64,000 nucleotides of DNA, taken from positions 124,001 through 188,000 of the forward strand of contig NZ_WTVA01000004.1 in NCBI RefSeq assembly GCF_009882935.1, in the 5' to 3' direction. The notes under the pieces are model-generated. The model was not told the origin of the DNA, did no database searches, and saw nothing but the letters and a program-made list of their open reading frames with translations. This stretch comes from Sneathiella chungangensis (GTDB lineage Bacteria > Pseudomonadota > Alphaproteobacteria > Sneathiellales > Sneathiellaceae). The position numbers and the translations under genes were made by a program. Positions 29,809-38,765 of the stretch are shown here, one piece after another (within the stretch, counting starts at the first letter, position 1; each line of letters begins with the position of its first letter).

Positions 29809-31320
29809 TTATGGTTTTTGAGCGTCAATGATATTGGCATGGTTTTCCTGCAGCAGGTTTCGTTTGATTTTCTCCGTTTCCGTTCTTGGAATTTGTTGTA
29901 GGAACTGCAGATACCTCGGGAACATGAATTTCGGAATCCGTCGTGACAAAAACTCCTGCAACTCAGTCGCAGAAAATTGCTCTTCCGCAACAATACAAGC
30001 CTTAATCTCATCGCCCATGATGGAATCGGGAACTGCGACGACCGCGACATCCCTGATTTTCGGGAACTCCAACATTGCCTGTTCAAGCTCTATCGGTGAA
30101 ATATTCTCGCCGCCCTTGCGTACTATTTCCCTGTCGCGGCCGAGGAAATAAAGAAACCCATCCTCATCAAAGCGACCAATATCCCCCGTGTGGAACCAAA
30201 AGTTTCTGGAAGCCCCACATGAAGCCACCGGATTATCCCAGTACTCCATCAGAAGTCGAAATGGCAGTCGAGGACGTAAAGCGATTTCGCCAGATTCTCC
30301 TGCTGGCAAAATACTGTCTTCCTTGTCGACAATGACAAGCTCCAGGTCGTCCCGGACTTTCCCACAAGAGCCGATGCGATAATCTTGGAAGGAGTTTGCG
30401 CTTGCCCATCCGGCAGTCTCCGACATTCCATATAATTCAAATGGCTTGATCCCGAATGAATCCTGCAACTTTAACCAGGTCGCTTCGGAGCAGCCCCCGC
30501 CCACACATCTATCGAGGTTGTGGTCAGTGTCTCCCTCGGGGAAACGTGCTGCGATCATCGCAAGAATAGTGCCGACGTAGGTGAACATCGTCGCCTTGAA
30601 TTGACGGGCATCCTCAAAAAACCGGCTGGCTGAGAATTTTGGCCGGACCACCATTGTGCTGCCCGTAAGTAAGGCGCTCATAACGGCATAAATCTGCGGA
30701 TTGGCATGGAAGAGGGGGAGTACTATCATAATACGCTCTTCTGGCCGGATCCGAAGCGCGTCGACCATTCGCTCGCCACTCGCAATATATGCCTGGTGGC
30801 AGTTCAATACCCCTTTCGGGCGGCCGGTTGTTCCCGACGTATAAATGAGCGTGACCGGATCTGATCCGTGCAACTCACAAAGATCATCTTCTTCCTCCTG
30901 CTGGATATCCTGAAAAAAATGCCGGTCGTCTTCAATCCGGATTAACTGAACCTCCGGGGGCAAACTGGAAATTTCTTCGGAGACTTGAGGATACAGGGTG
31001 TCATCAACTAACAGGTAGCTGGACTTCGATTGTGTTATGGCGTACTGGAAACCCTCACTGACTAAACCGGTATTCACGCAAACAGTGACGGCACCACGGT
31101 TTGCGATCGCAAACCAGGAAATCAGGAACGCCGCCCGATTACCGCAAAACAAGGCAACATGGTCCCCTTTTTTTACGCCGGCGTTTCTCAGCCGCGCCGA
31201 CATCTTGAATGACAGGGTGCCTAATTCAGCCCAGCTAAGCGAGACATCGTCCGTCTCTATGGCAATGGCTTGACTATATTGAGTTACACATTCGGCCAGT
31301 TTGTGGACTATTGAGGTCAT
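29809..31320 (-). CDS. AMP-binding acyl-CoA ligase
   Basis: A 503-residue ANL-superfamily ligase: YTSGTTGRPKGVLNCH, YGMSETAGWAS, HTGDIGRFDEDGFLYFLGRDRE, and C-terminal PRTETEKIKRNLL with a lysine in place. ATG 31320 shares one base with the stop of the upstream acyl-CoA dehydrogenase (TGATG), so the genes are coupled. It is the last gene of the seven-gene DUF35-to-ligase operon and may activate the carboxylate degraded by that operon. Confidence 0.92.
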   Translation of the reverse strand: MTSIVHKLAECVTQYSQAIAIETDDVSLSWAELGTLSFKMSARLRNAGVKKGDHVALFCGNRAAFLISWFAIANRGAVTVCVNTGLVSEGFQYAITQSKSSYLLVDDTLYPQVSEEISSLPPEVQLIRIEDDRHFFQDIQQEEEDDLCELHGSDPVTLIYTSGTTGRPKGVLNCHQAYIASGERMVDALRIRPEERIMIVLPLFHANPQIYAVMSALLTGSTMVVRPKFSASRFFEDARQFKATMFTYVGTILAMIAARFPEGDTDHNLDRCVGGGCSEATWLKLQDSFGIKPFELYGMSETAGWASANSFQDYRIGSCGKVRDDLELVIVDKEDSILPAGESGEIALRPRLPFRLLMEYWDNPVASCGASRNFWFHTGDIGRFDEDGFLYFLGRDREIVRKGGENISPIELEQAMLEFPKIRDVAVVAVPDSIMGDEIKACIVAEEQFSATELQEFLSRRIPKFMFPRYLQFLQQIPRTETEKIKRNLLQENHANIIDAQKP

Positions 31321-32510
31321 CAACGCAGACCTTTGCCATCTTGCAGGCCCGATAAAGACAATAGGCATTTGGCAATCGTATTCTTTAATATTTCTGCGGA
31401 CCCGCCCGCCACTTGGTATGCCTTAGCATCGCGAATGTATCGACCGAACGGAGCGTTCTCCATAATGCCATAGGCGCCGCAGATTTGCGCTGCCTGTGAT
31501 GCGACGTAGGTAGCAACAGCCGCTGCCTTGTACTTTGCTTCACTTCCCCAACGCGGTACTTGATCACCACTATCAAGAGATTGCGCCGCACGATGGATTA
31601 AAAGTCGAGAGGCATCTATTTCTGTGAGCATATCGGCCAAATACCACTGTATCCCCTGAAACTCCACGACCCGTTGATTGAAGGCCTTGCGGTCTCGGGC
31701 AAATGCCAATGCTCCTTCGAAGGCGGCCCGCGCAACGCCTAGGGAAACGGCACCTGCAAGAGTGCGGGAATAATTAAGGACGGAAACCGCTTGGCGCACT
31801 CCCTTACCTTCCGTCCCGATCATATGATCATCAGGCACACGGACGTTATCGAAAATGACGTTCATATGTGGCCCATTCCGGAGGCCAAAGGTAGAAGAAT
31901 TTTCGCCCGTATATTTTGAGACCCCCTCAAAATCTGAAGGAACCGCGAATACGGACACACCAACCTCTGTCTCGGCAAGAAGAATGTAGAATTCGGTGGC
32001 CATGCTGGAGGTAATAAAATGCTTCTCTCCATTAATTACCCACCCATTGCTATCGTGAACTGCTTTCGTATCCAGCTTGGTTATGTCACTCCCGTGATTG
32101 GATTCAGTGAGCGCATATGCACAAATCAACCCCTCCGCAAACCGGGGTAGATACTTTTGTTTTAGGCTTTCCTGGCCAAATAAACGTATCATTATTTGCG
32201 CCTGATAAATCGTAATCAGGCAAATACCGGTCGCTGCGCTCGCGACTGAAATTTCTTCAAATGCGCTGGCGGCGTGCAGGAAAGATAACCCACCTCCTCC
32301 GAACTCGGGCTCGAGAGTTAATGTATTATAGCCGTGTTTCGCAAGAGACTTGACGATTTCCGTCGGGTAAATGTCTTCGCGGTCTATTCGATCGCCCTCA
32401 GGCGCGATGTCGCGTGCGACGATAGCTTGTAGGTTATCGACAAAATCCCGCTCTACGTTTGAAGGCCAAAGATTTTTGGTATCGATCTTTAAATTATTAC
32501 TTGTCGACAT
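31320..32510 (-). CDS. Acyl-CoA dehydrogenase family protein with atypical active site
   Basis: A 396-residue flavoprotein of the acyl-CoA dehydrogenase fold. AYALTESNHGSD (FAD/substrate loop), GEKHFITSS and AFNQRVVEFQGIQ are all family-like. The usual catalytic glutamate in the YEGTxEI segment is absent (QVAGGSAEI, residues 366-374), and the alternative glutamate of the isovaleryl/long-chain group is replaced too (NYSR at 247-250). It may use another base or not be a simple dehydrogenase. It lies between ECH and ligase genes in the operon. Confidence 0.88.
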   Translation of the reverse strand: MSTSNNLKIDTKNLWPSNVERDFVDNLQAIVARDIAPEGDRIDREDIYPTEIVKSLAKHGYNTLTLEPEFGGGGLSFLHAASAFEEISVASAATGICLITIYQAQIMIRLFGQESLKQKYLPRFAEGLICAYALTESNHGSDITKLDTKAVHDSNGWVINGEKHFITSSMATEFYILLAETEVGVSVFAVPSDFEGVSKYTGENSSTFGLRNGPHMNVIFDNVRVPDDHMIGTEGKGVRQAVSVLNYSRTLAGAVSLGVARAAFEGALAFARDRKAFNQRVVEFQGIQWYLADMLTEIDASRLLIHRAAQSLDSGDQVPRWGSEAKYKAAAVATYVASQAAQICGAYGIMENAPFGRYIRDAKAYQVAGGSAEILKNTIAKCLLSLSGLQDGKGLR

Positions 32511-32597
32511 CGCTCGTTTTCCTTCCTGTTTTTTTCTAATTAGTGGCTAAAGCACATGATGACCGTGTAGTCGTCATCGTCCTGCTCACATAGAGAT

Positions 32598-33416
32598 TCA
32601 GAATCGTTTAGCGTCCCCCGTCTGCCTGTTGAAGATAGGGGCACGGCGTTCAATCAATGCATTTACTGACTCTTTATGTTCGCGGGTTTGATGAAAGACA
32701 CCTTGATATATAGCTGCCATGTCGAGAATATTATCCAGGCCAGACTGGAGGCTTTCCCGCATCAGTCGCTTCGAAGCCCGTAATTGTTGCGGTGGATGTC
32801 TAGCGATGCGCGCAGCCAATGAATTTGCACTAGCCAAGAGTTCCTTTCCCGGCACGACAGATGAGACAAGGCCCCATTTAAGAGCGGTTGCTGCATCTAC
32901 AGGGTCGGCAGTAAAGGTCATTTCGGCGGCGCGGGACAATCCTATTTGCTTTGGTAACAACCAGGACCCGCCATCTCCAGAAATCAGTCCTAGCTCAAGA
33001 AAATTTTCGGCGAAGGAAGCTGTCGGGGCTGCAATTCTTATATCTGCCATCATCGCCAGATCGCAGCCCGCCCCATAAGCAGGCCCGTTTACGGCGGCGA
33101 TTACCGGTAGCTTGCAATTCCAGATCGCTTTTGCAAGCCGTTGAACGCTAGATCGATACTGATCCATTACCTCAAGGGAATCCCCAGCGAAAATCGACTT
33201 TTTGTCGCGTATATCCTTGATATTCCCACCTGAGCAGAAAACATCCCCCGTTCCGGTCAAAATGATGCAATGAACATTCAAATTCTGGCTGAACTGGTCA
33301 AATTTCTGGATAAGCGGCAAACAAACATCAGGATCTGAAAGCGCATTCTTTGTTATCGGCGCGTTCAATGTAAGGGTCGCTATATGCTGCCTTACTTCAA
33401 CTATCAACTTGTCCAC
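32598..33416 (-). CDS. Enoyl-CoA hydratase/isomerase family protein
   Basis: A 272-residue crotonase-fold protein. The oxyanion-hole loops are VFCSGGNIKDIRD and GPAYGAGCDLAMMADI. The position of the second catalytic acid reads ELGLISGDGGSWLLPKQIG, resembling hydratases that keep only part of the canonical pair. GTG 33416 is the start, with AAGGAAATAAGG upstream. It follows the two MaoC genes by 28 bp, giving three candidate hydratases in a row in this operon. Confidence 0.9.
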   Translation of the reverse strand: MDKLIVEVRQHIATLTLNAPITKNALSDPDVCLPLIQKFDQFSQNLNVHCIILTGTGDVFCSGGNIKDIRDKKSIFAGDSLEVMDQYRSSVQRLAKAIWNCKLPVIAAVNGPAYGAGCDLAMMADIRIAAPTASFAENFLELGLISGDGGSWLLPKQIGLSRAAEMTFTADPVDAATALKWGLVSSVVPGKELLASANSLAARIARHPPQQLRASKRLMRESLQSGLDNILDMAAIYQGVFHQTREHKESVNALIERRAPIFNRQTGDAKRF

Positions 33417-33444
33417 AACCTTATTTCCTTTGCACTTGCGCTTA

Positions 33445-33855
33445 TTACAGCTTTACCACTGACTTTCCAGACATCACAGTGCGGCCATCTTGCGCAACGA
33501 CAAGAATGGATATGTCTGCATGCCGCTCTTCCAGAACCTCCCGAATTCCGATAATCTTCCCGGTATACCGCAAGGCATTGCCTACATTGACGATGTCAAG
33601 AAATCTTCCTTCCAGATGCAGCAAATTTCGTTGGGGGCGCCAGTCCGTCAGCAAGCGCGCCATATTCGCCATAACATACATGCCGTGAGCGAAGACATCG
33701 TCTCGACCCATCTGTCGGACATAATCAATATCTATATGTATCGGCGTATGATCATGAGATGCACCGGCAAACAGTGCCAAATTTGCCCGGGTGATCGGAG
33801 GCAATCTGAGTTCCGGCAGGTCGCTGCCGATGATCACACTTTCTGCAAAAGACAA
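33445..33855 (-). CDS. MaoC-like hotdog dehydratase, C-terminal-type half
   Basis: A 136-residue single hotdog-fold protein. The hydratase-2 motif is seen in LFAGASHDHTPIHID and AHGMYVMANMARLLTDW, which keep the catalytic Asp/His arrangement. TTG is the start, preceded by GAGAGG. The N-terminal-type partner lies 10 bp upstream. The pair probably forms a heteromeric enoyl-CoA hydratase, as in ChsH1/ChsH2 of steroid side-chain degradation. Confidence 0.85.
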   Translation of the reverse strand: MSFAESVIIGSDLPELRLPPITRANLALFAGASHDHTPIHIDIDYVRQMGRDDVFAHGMYVMANMARLLTDWRPQRNLLHLEGRFLDIVNVGNALRYTGKIIGIREVLEERHADISILVVAQDGRTVMSGKSVVKL

Positions 33856-33865
33856 ATCACACCTC

Positions 33866-34318
33866 TCAATTTTTTATTATGAGGACCATCGTCATTCCGG
33901 CAACGAACTCATTGAGTTGATTTCTTAACTGAGATTCCGAAACAGCGAATTGCAACGTTCCCGTTTTCTTCTTCTTTTCGTAAATGTCGATGATTTTCTC
34001 ATTAATGGAAATGCAGTCGCCCGCACAGATGGGCTCACCAAACTGGAAGCGTTGTTCCCCATGCAGCGACCGCCCGATTTCATCGTCGGACAGATCGAGT
34101 GCGGTTACCAAAGGCAGTTGGTCAGCGGCTCCGCGCACGCAGCTGAATGCGAATGTTGGCGGCGCAATTATTGAACGGTATCCTGCCGACTGTGCCGCTT
34201 CTTCATCAAAATAGATGGGGTTTGTTTCGCCCACCGTTTTTGAAAAGAAACGCAATTGACCCAGTTCGACCCTATATTTCAGGGTCGGCAGGTGGTATCC
34301 GATTTTGCTCCTGTCCAA
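33866..34318 (-). CDS. MaoC-like hotdog dehydratase, N-terminal-type half
   Basis: A 150-residue hotdog protein similar to the N-terminal (FAS1-type) dehydratase domain. The opening KIGYHLPTLKYRVELGQLRF and then GETNPIYFDEEAAQSAGYRS are characteristic. It usually lacks the catalytic Asp/His and pairs with an active partner, here the next gene. The TTG start has AGGAG 8 bp upstream. A scrambled copy of the same two-gene arrangement is left at 42417-42803. Confidence 0.85.
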   Translation of the reverse strand: MDRSKIGYHLPTLKYRVELGQLRFFSKTVGETNPIYFDEEAAQSAGYRSIIAPPTFAFSCVRGAADQLPLVTALDLSDDEIGRSLHGEQRFQFGEPICAGDCISINEKIIDIYEKKKKTGTLQFAVSESQLRNQLNEFVAGMTMVLIIKN

Positions 34319-34385
34319 TAAGAAATCTCCTGTTTCGTTTTGGATTAATCACTAGCTGCTGTGCCGGTTTTTACCCGGTTGTTAC

Positions 34386-35525
34386 TTAAGCAACATTTGT
34401 CAGCACGGCAGTTGCCGCAGCGAAGAACATACCGCCGACACCTTGTGCCACCGATATCTCTACATTGTCGACTTGTGCGGGTGCGGTCCCTCTCAACTGT
34501 CGAATGCATTCCTGCAATATAAACATGCCATAACGGCCCGGGTGCGTATAACACAGACCTCCGCCATTTGTGTTGAGGGGTAACCTACCGCCAGGCGCTG
34601 TATTCCCCTCGGCGATGAAGTCACCAGCCTCCCCCCGGCCTACAAAACCGAGAGCTTCCAACCCATAGATGGGAAGATGAGAGAAAGCGTCGTAAATCAT
34701 GAGATGATCAATATCATCAAGTGTGATTCCGGCCTCCTGAAACGCCTTTTTCGACGAAACACTGAATACTTCGGCGAAGGTGAAGTCAGGCATCTGACTA
34801 ACATTATTCAACAATGCGGTCTCGCCACCGCCCATGAAATATACCGGTTTTTGTGGCATATCCTTGGCACGCTCGGCAGAGGTAAGGATAATCGCGCCGC
34901 CTGCATCCGTAACAAGACAACACATCAGTTTGGTTATGGGATCTGCAATCATTGTCGAGTTGAGTACATCCTCAATGGTAACCGGGTCACGCAGCATTGC
35001 CCGTGGGTTTTTTGCGGCCCATTCACGTTGGCGAACGTGAACCCATGCTAAGTGTTCTTTCGTCAACCCGGTCTCATACATATACCGGCGTACAGGCAGG
35101 GTGAACATGGTAGGGGGCATTGTTGCACCATACGGCAATTCGAACTGCCGATGATTGTCAGTGTATTTCATATCCATGCCGGTCGTGCCGATTTTCGACC
35201 TTCCACTTTCGCCATGCGTAATCAATATGGTTTTTGCATGTCCCGCTTCTATTGCGGCAACGGCGTGACGAAGGTGGTGAATGTAAGCGCACCCTCCGAC
35301 ATCCGTCCCGTCGACCCAAGTCGGGGTAATCCCGAGAGCTGCAGCAATCGTCCAGGGGACCTCTTCGGCAGAGGCTATCCCATCTATATCCTTTGCGGTT
35401 AGTCCGGCATCATTCATCGCTCTCAAGGCCGCATTGCAATGCAACTGCACCTGACTCATGGTTTCAACGACGCCGATTTCGCTGGTCTCTGCCGCGCCGA
35501 CGATCGCCACTTTGTTCTTTGGCAT
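34386..35525 (-). CDS. Thiolase-fold aldolase, Ltp2-like
   Basis: A 379-residue thiolase-superfamily protein. Instead of the usual NxCxS nucleophile segment it has DVGGCAYIHHLRHA (about residues 75-88). By alignment to the thiolase encoded at 50615, the catalytic cysteine position falls on a glycine, as in Ltp2-type retro-aldolases. The C-terminal NGGGLCYTHPGRYGMFILQE carries the other conserved loop. It starts directly after the DUF35 stop with no gap. Ltp2 and DUF35 proteins form complexes that cleave beta-hydroxyacyl-CoA side chains, and that is the likely role here. Confidence 0.87.
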   Translation of the reverse strand: MPKNKVAIVGAAETSEIGVVETMSQVQLHCNAALRAMNDAGLTAKDIDGIASAEEVPWTIAAALGITPTWVDGTDVGGCAYIHHLRHAVAAIEAGHAKTILITHGESGRSKIGTTGMDMKYTDNHRQFELPYGATMPPTMFTLPVRRYMYETGLTKEHLAWVHVRQREWAAKNPRAMLRDPVTIEDVLNSTMIADPITKLMCCLVTDAGGAIILTSAERAKDMPQKPVYFMGGGETALLNNVSQMPDFTFAEVFSVSSKKAFQEAGITLDDIDHLMIYDAFSHLPIYGLEALGFVGRGEAGDFIAEGNTAPGGRLPLNTNGGGLCYTHPGRYGMFILQECIRQLRGTAPAQVDNVEISVAQGVGGMFFAAATAVLTNVA

Positions 35526-35936
35526 TTATACGACCTCCGTCAGCTTGAATTTTACCAGATTAATTTCATCGCTTGCTGGTTCGAAGACCGCCTCTACATC
35601 CATCTCCATCTTGATGACGTCTGAACTCTGTTCGCAACCGACGATATTGGTGAGCATTCGTGGACCTTCCTCCAGCTCTACCACAGCGATCGAATAGGGC
35701 GTATCGAAGCCCGGCGAGCGAAAGTTAGAGATAATGAAAGTATGGATTTTTCCCTTACCGCTTGATGTAATTATTTCGATTTCTTTGGAGCTACATGCTG
35801 GGCAAAACGGCCGCGGCGGGAAATAAACGCTGTAGCAGGATACGCATTTTTGTAATCTCAACTCGCCCATCCGTGTCCCATCCCAGAAATGCTGTGTTTC
35901 CGGGGTTGGGACTGGGATTATTTTCTGTCGGCTCAA
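35526..35936 (-). CDS. DUF35 zinc-ribbon/OB-fold protein
   Basis: A 136-residue protein with an N-terminal zinc ribbon (Cys31, Cys34, Cys45, Cys48 in CVSCY ... CPACSS) and a C-terminal OB-fold CoA-binding domain. Such proteins partner thiolase-like aldolases or MaoC hydratases and help bind the acyl-CoA. It is the first gene of the operon. The start is TTG 35936 with a strong AGGAGG upstream. The stop is followed at once by the ATG of the Ltp2-like gene, strongly implying a complex of the two products. Confidence 0.9.
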   Translation of the reverse strand: MSRQKIIPVPTPETQHFWDGTRMGELRLQKCVSCYSVYFPPRPFCPACSSKEIEIITSSGKGKIHTFIISNFRSPGFDTPYSIAVVELEEGPRMLTNIVGCEQSSDVIKMEMDVEAVFEPASDEINLVKFKLTEVV

Positions 35937-36155
35937 CTTTTCCTCCTACATATTCACGGCGAGGACACAAACAGGCCCCTGCATAATCTCTTGATATTTC
36001 AACCCAAGCCACAACGACCTTGTTCTGCAGGTCAGTTCATCTGTTTCCCGGGAGGTCTAGTATCCAATGAGTGGCCCGCGCCAAGAATACCCGATCCCGA
36101 CATTCTACTGTCCATGTGAGCTTTCGTTCGACAAGGGTTTAATGCGGGCGGATAT

Positions 36156-36926
36156 TCAAACTGTCATCCCACCATTGACTTCTAGAATAGACCCGGTCAG
36201 ATAGTCATTTTCGAAAATTTGAACGACAGCCTGAGCGATGTTTTCTATTTGCCCGATCCGGCGAAGAGGTATGGTTGCGGCAAGCGCGGTCAGGCTGTCA
36301 GCAGACATTGAACGCAACAGGTCCGTCTCGACCGCGCCTGGTGCGATAATCATGGATCGTATATTGAAGCGGCCATATTCCTTTGCCCAGACCCTGCTCA
36401 TGGCAACGAGCCCGGCTTTCGCCGCGGAATAATTCGTCTGTCCGAAATTGCCGCGGAATGCGCCGGAGGAGATATTGATAATAACCCCGGCCTCGCAACC
36501 ACTTTCAATCATGCTTGATACGCCTTCGCGTGCGCAGAGGAACGCGCCTCGCAAACATACTCCGAGGACAAATTCGAAGTCATCCAGACTAAGCTTTGAG
36601 ACGACCTTTCCGCCTTTAGCCTTCACCATTAGTCCATCGCGAATGGTCCCGGCGTTGTTCACCAGTCCATCTACTCGTCCAAAGTCCGTGACGATATTTC
36701 GAAAGGTAGTGACAACTTCGTCTTCATTCGTAATGTCACATTTATAGGCAATTGCAGTCACACCTTCTGCTTCAATTAACTTGACGGTTTCTCGCATTCC
36801 AGACTCATCCAGATCCAGAATAGCCAATTGCGCGCCCAGTGTTGCAAGCCGGCAAGCGATGCCCCGTCCGATACCGCGACCGGCTCCGGTTACCACAACA
36901 ACTTTGTTTCCAAAGACTTCCAGCAT
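36156..36926 (-). CDS. SDR-family oxidoreductase
   Basis: A 256-residue classical SDR. TGAGRGIGRG binds the cofactor, NNAG is present, the serine is in NISSG and the catalytic pair is YSAAK. The end DYLTGSILEVNGGMTV is usual for FabG-like hydroxyacyl-CoA or hydroxyacyl-ACP dehydrogenases. The open frame extends 70 codons upstream, but MLEVFGNKVVVVTG at 36926 is the natural family start. It lies between the DUF35 operon and the AraC gene and may supply a 3-hydroxyacyl-CoA dehydrogenase step. Confidence 0.87.
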   Translation of the reverse strand: MLEVFGNKVVVVTGAGRGIGRGIACRLATLGAQLAILDLDESGMRETVKLIEAEGVTAIAYKCDITNEDEVVTTFRNIVTDFGRVDGLVNNAGTIRDGLMVKAKGGKVVSKLSLDDFEFVLGVCLRGAFLCAREGVSSMIESGCEAGVIINISSGAFRGNFGQTNYSAAKAGLVAMSRVWAKEYGRFNIRSMIIAPGAVETDLLRSMSADSLTALAATIPLRRIGQIENIAQAVVQIFENDYLTGSILEVNGGMTV

Positions 36927-37083
36927 TTCCCATTTCCTCTTGCAGACAAAAACCATGCGAGTTAGTCGCACACTCAAATCGACAAAAAGAATATCGACGC
37001 TTGAAAGTTGGAGAATAGCCAAAGAATACAAACCGTTGTGCAACAGCGGACAATCTAAACACAAAGCCGAGGGCGAATGCCTG

Positions 37084-38085
37084 TTACCGGTTTCGGTATT
37101 CCTCCGGAGGGACGCCGGTCCAATTCTTGAAGGCACGACTGAAGGCGCTTGGGGTGGAGAAGTTTAGTTTTTCCGAGATTTCAGCAATTGTGTACTTGTC
37201 TTCTGTGAGGTGAAAAACTGCAGAATCCAGACGCAGGCTATCTTTTATTTTCTGCACGGAACTCCCTTCCGAACGCAATTTTCGGCGTAAAGTTTGTTCC
37301 GTCATGGCAAGTTCACTCGCAACCGTTTTCGCATCTTGCGCGTCATCGCAGTCCTTTTTACTTAAAACGGCGTAAACACGATTGGTGAAACTGTCACTGC
37401 CGACCAGTTTATTTAGCAAATCCGCTGGGGCACGACTTATATAAGACCGTATATCGGATGCCGTCTTGAGGACTGGAAAATTCAGAAAATCTGCATCGAA
37501 CGCTAAAATATTCGGGCCCGTTCCCGCGAAGCGGTGTTCACAGGGAAACAGGAATATATACTCGTTTTTATTTTCAACAGGTTCATAAGAAAATTGACAA
37601 AATTTTAGCGGGATAGCGCGACCGGCAAGCCAGGAGGAAAGCCTGAAACCGATACAGAGAAACGTCTCAACCAGAAAAAATACCTTGTCAAGTTCCGGCT
37701 TTCGAAGTTTTATCGAGAAATGAGCCTCTTTCCCGACAATTTGTAAATCGAGTTTTAAATCATCGGTGACAACGCTGTAAAATCTGCTGATTTTTTCTAA
37801 TGCCCGCCCGATTGTTTCTGCAGTGCCTGCATATTCACAGGCAATTGCAAATGTCCCAAAGCGCAAAGGATGCTCAAGATACCCAAAGGATTCGTCATTA
37901 ATGTAGGGGGCGATTTTTTGATACAACTTGACGTGGCTCTCAATGGGTACGCGGGCTCTGCTGTCATTAATAACTGATGGAGAAATTTGAGCATCCGACA
38001 AGAACTCGGCACAGAGGCCTTTCTGATCCTGGATACAATGCAAAATGGTTCTCGGATAATGGGTACTCAGTGTGAGCGTTTTCAT
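37084..38085 (-). CDS. AraC-family transcriptional regulator
   Basis: A 333-residue regulator with an N-terminal arabinose-binding-like ligand domain (the type found in OruR/ArgR-like regulators) and a C-terminal double helix-turn-helix. The latter includes KDSLRLDSAVFHLTEDKYTI and FSTPSAFSRAFKNWTGVPPEEYR. It is the probable activator of the adjacent catabolic operons. It is followed by the SDR after 157 bp and preceded by the TetR gene on the same strand. Confidence 0.9.
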   Translation of the reverse strand: MKTLTLSTHYPRTILHCIQDQKGLCAEFLSDAQISPSVINDSRARVPIESHVKLYQKIAPYINDESFGYLEHPLRFGTFAIACEYAGTAETIGRALEKISRFYSVVTDDLKLDLQIVGKEAHFSIKLRKPELDKVFFLVETFLCIGFRLSSWLAGRAIPLKFCQFSYEPVENKNEYIFLFPCEHRFAGTGPNILAFDADFLNFPVLKTASDIRSYISRAPADLLNKLVGSDSFTNRVYAVLSKKDCDDAQDAKTVASELAMTEQTLRRKLRSEGSSVQKIKDSLRLDSAVFHLTEDKYTIAEISEKLNFSTPSAFSRAFKNWTGVPPEEYRNR

Positions 38086-38129
38086 CTCTTGAATTCTCTA
38101 TTTATGCATTTAAAAATCTGCGCTATTTG

Positions 38130-38747
38130 CTATTTAGCTTTCGCCAACGCCTCCACAATCTTCACGAAGATATCGCATATCCACTCTGAACTTTCGTCGC
38201 TTTCGGCAAAGCGCTCATAAAATTCGACCCTTGCCATGGTTAGCATAGTTGCAACCACTTCAAGTTCCTTTTCGCTGAATTTCTGGAACTCGCCCTGTTC
38301 TTTTTGCCGGCGGAGGACTTTGCTATAGCGCCGCAGAATATTTGCAAGATACTCATTATAAGCATCTGGGGCATATACTTCTGCTTCCTTGAACACCCTC
38401 ATAATCGATTTATCAGAATCTAGATAATCGAAATAAGCACGGATAGCTCGCTTCTCCCCCTCAACCGCATCTTTTACGCTGGACGATTCTTGCCCCAATG
38501 TTGCAATAAGGCGGGACCCGACGGCGGGAAGGAGTTGATTAAACAGATCTCCACGACTTTCAAAATATTGATAAAAAAGGCCGAGGGAAAGGCCGGCTCT
38601 GCTTGTAACTTCAGCAATTGTCGCACCCTCGTATCCTTTCTCACCAACTGTCTTTGCCGCAGCGTTAATAAGGGACTCTCGGTTTTCCCGAGCCCTTTGT
38701 TCCCAAGAACGACGCTTGCGTGCCGGTTTCACTGCTCTAACCCCCAT
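38130..38747 (-). CDS. TetR-family transcriptional regulator
   Basis: A 205-residue regulator. The N-terminal helix-turn-helix is typical (ATIAEVTSRAGLSLGLFYQYF, about residues 41-61) and the rest is an all-helical ligand-binding domain. TetR proteins of acyl-CoA pathways usually bind an acyl-CoA and repress nearby genes. It lies 18 bp downstream of the acyl-CoA dehydrogenase gene, so probably in its operon, and would repress that operon or the divergent racemase gene. Confidence 0.9.
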   Translation of the reverse strand: MGVRAVKPARKRRSWEQRARENRESLINAAAKTVGEKGYEGATIAEVTSRAGLSLGLFYQYFESRGDLFNQLLPAVGSRLIATLGQESSSVKDAVEGEKRAIRAYFDYLDSDKSIMRVFKEAEVYAPDAYNEYLANILRRYSKVLRRQKEQGEFQKFSEKELEVVATMLTMARVEFYERFAESDESSEWICDIFVKIVEALAKAK

Positions 38748-38765
38748 AAAAATAAAATAACTTTC

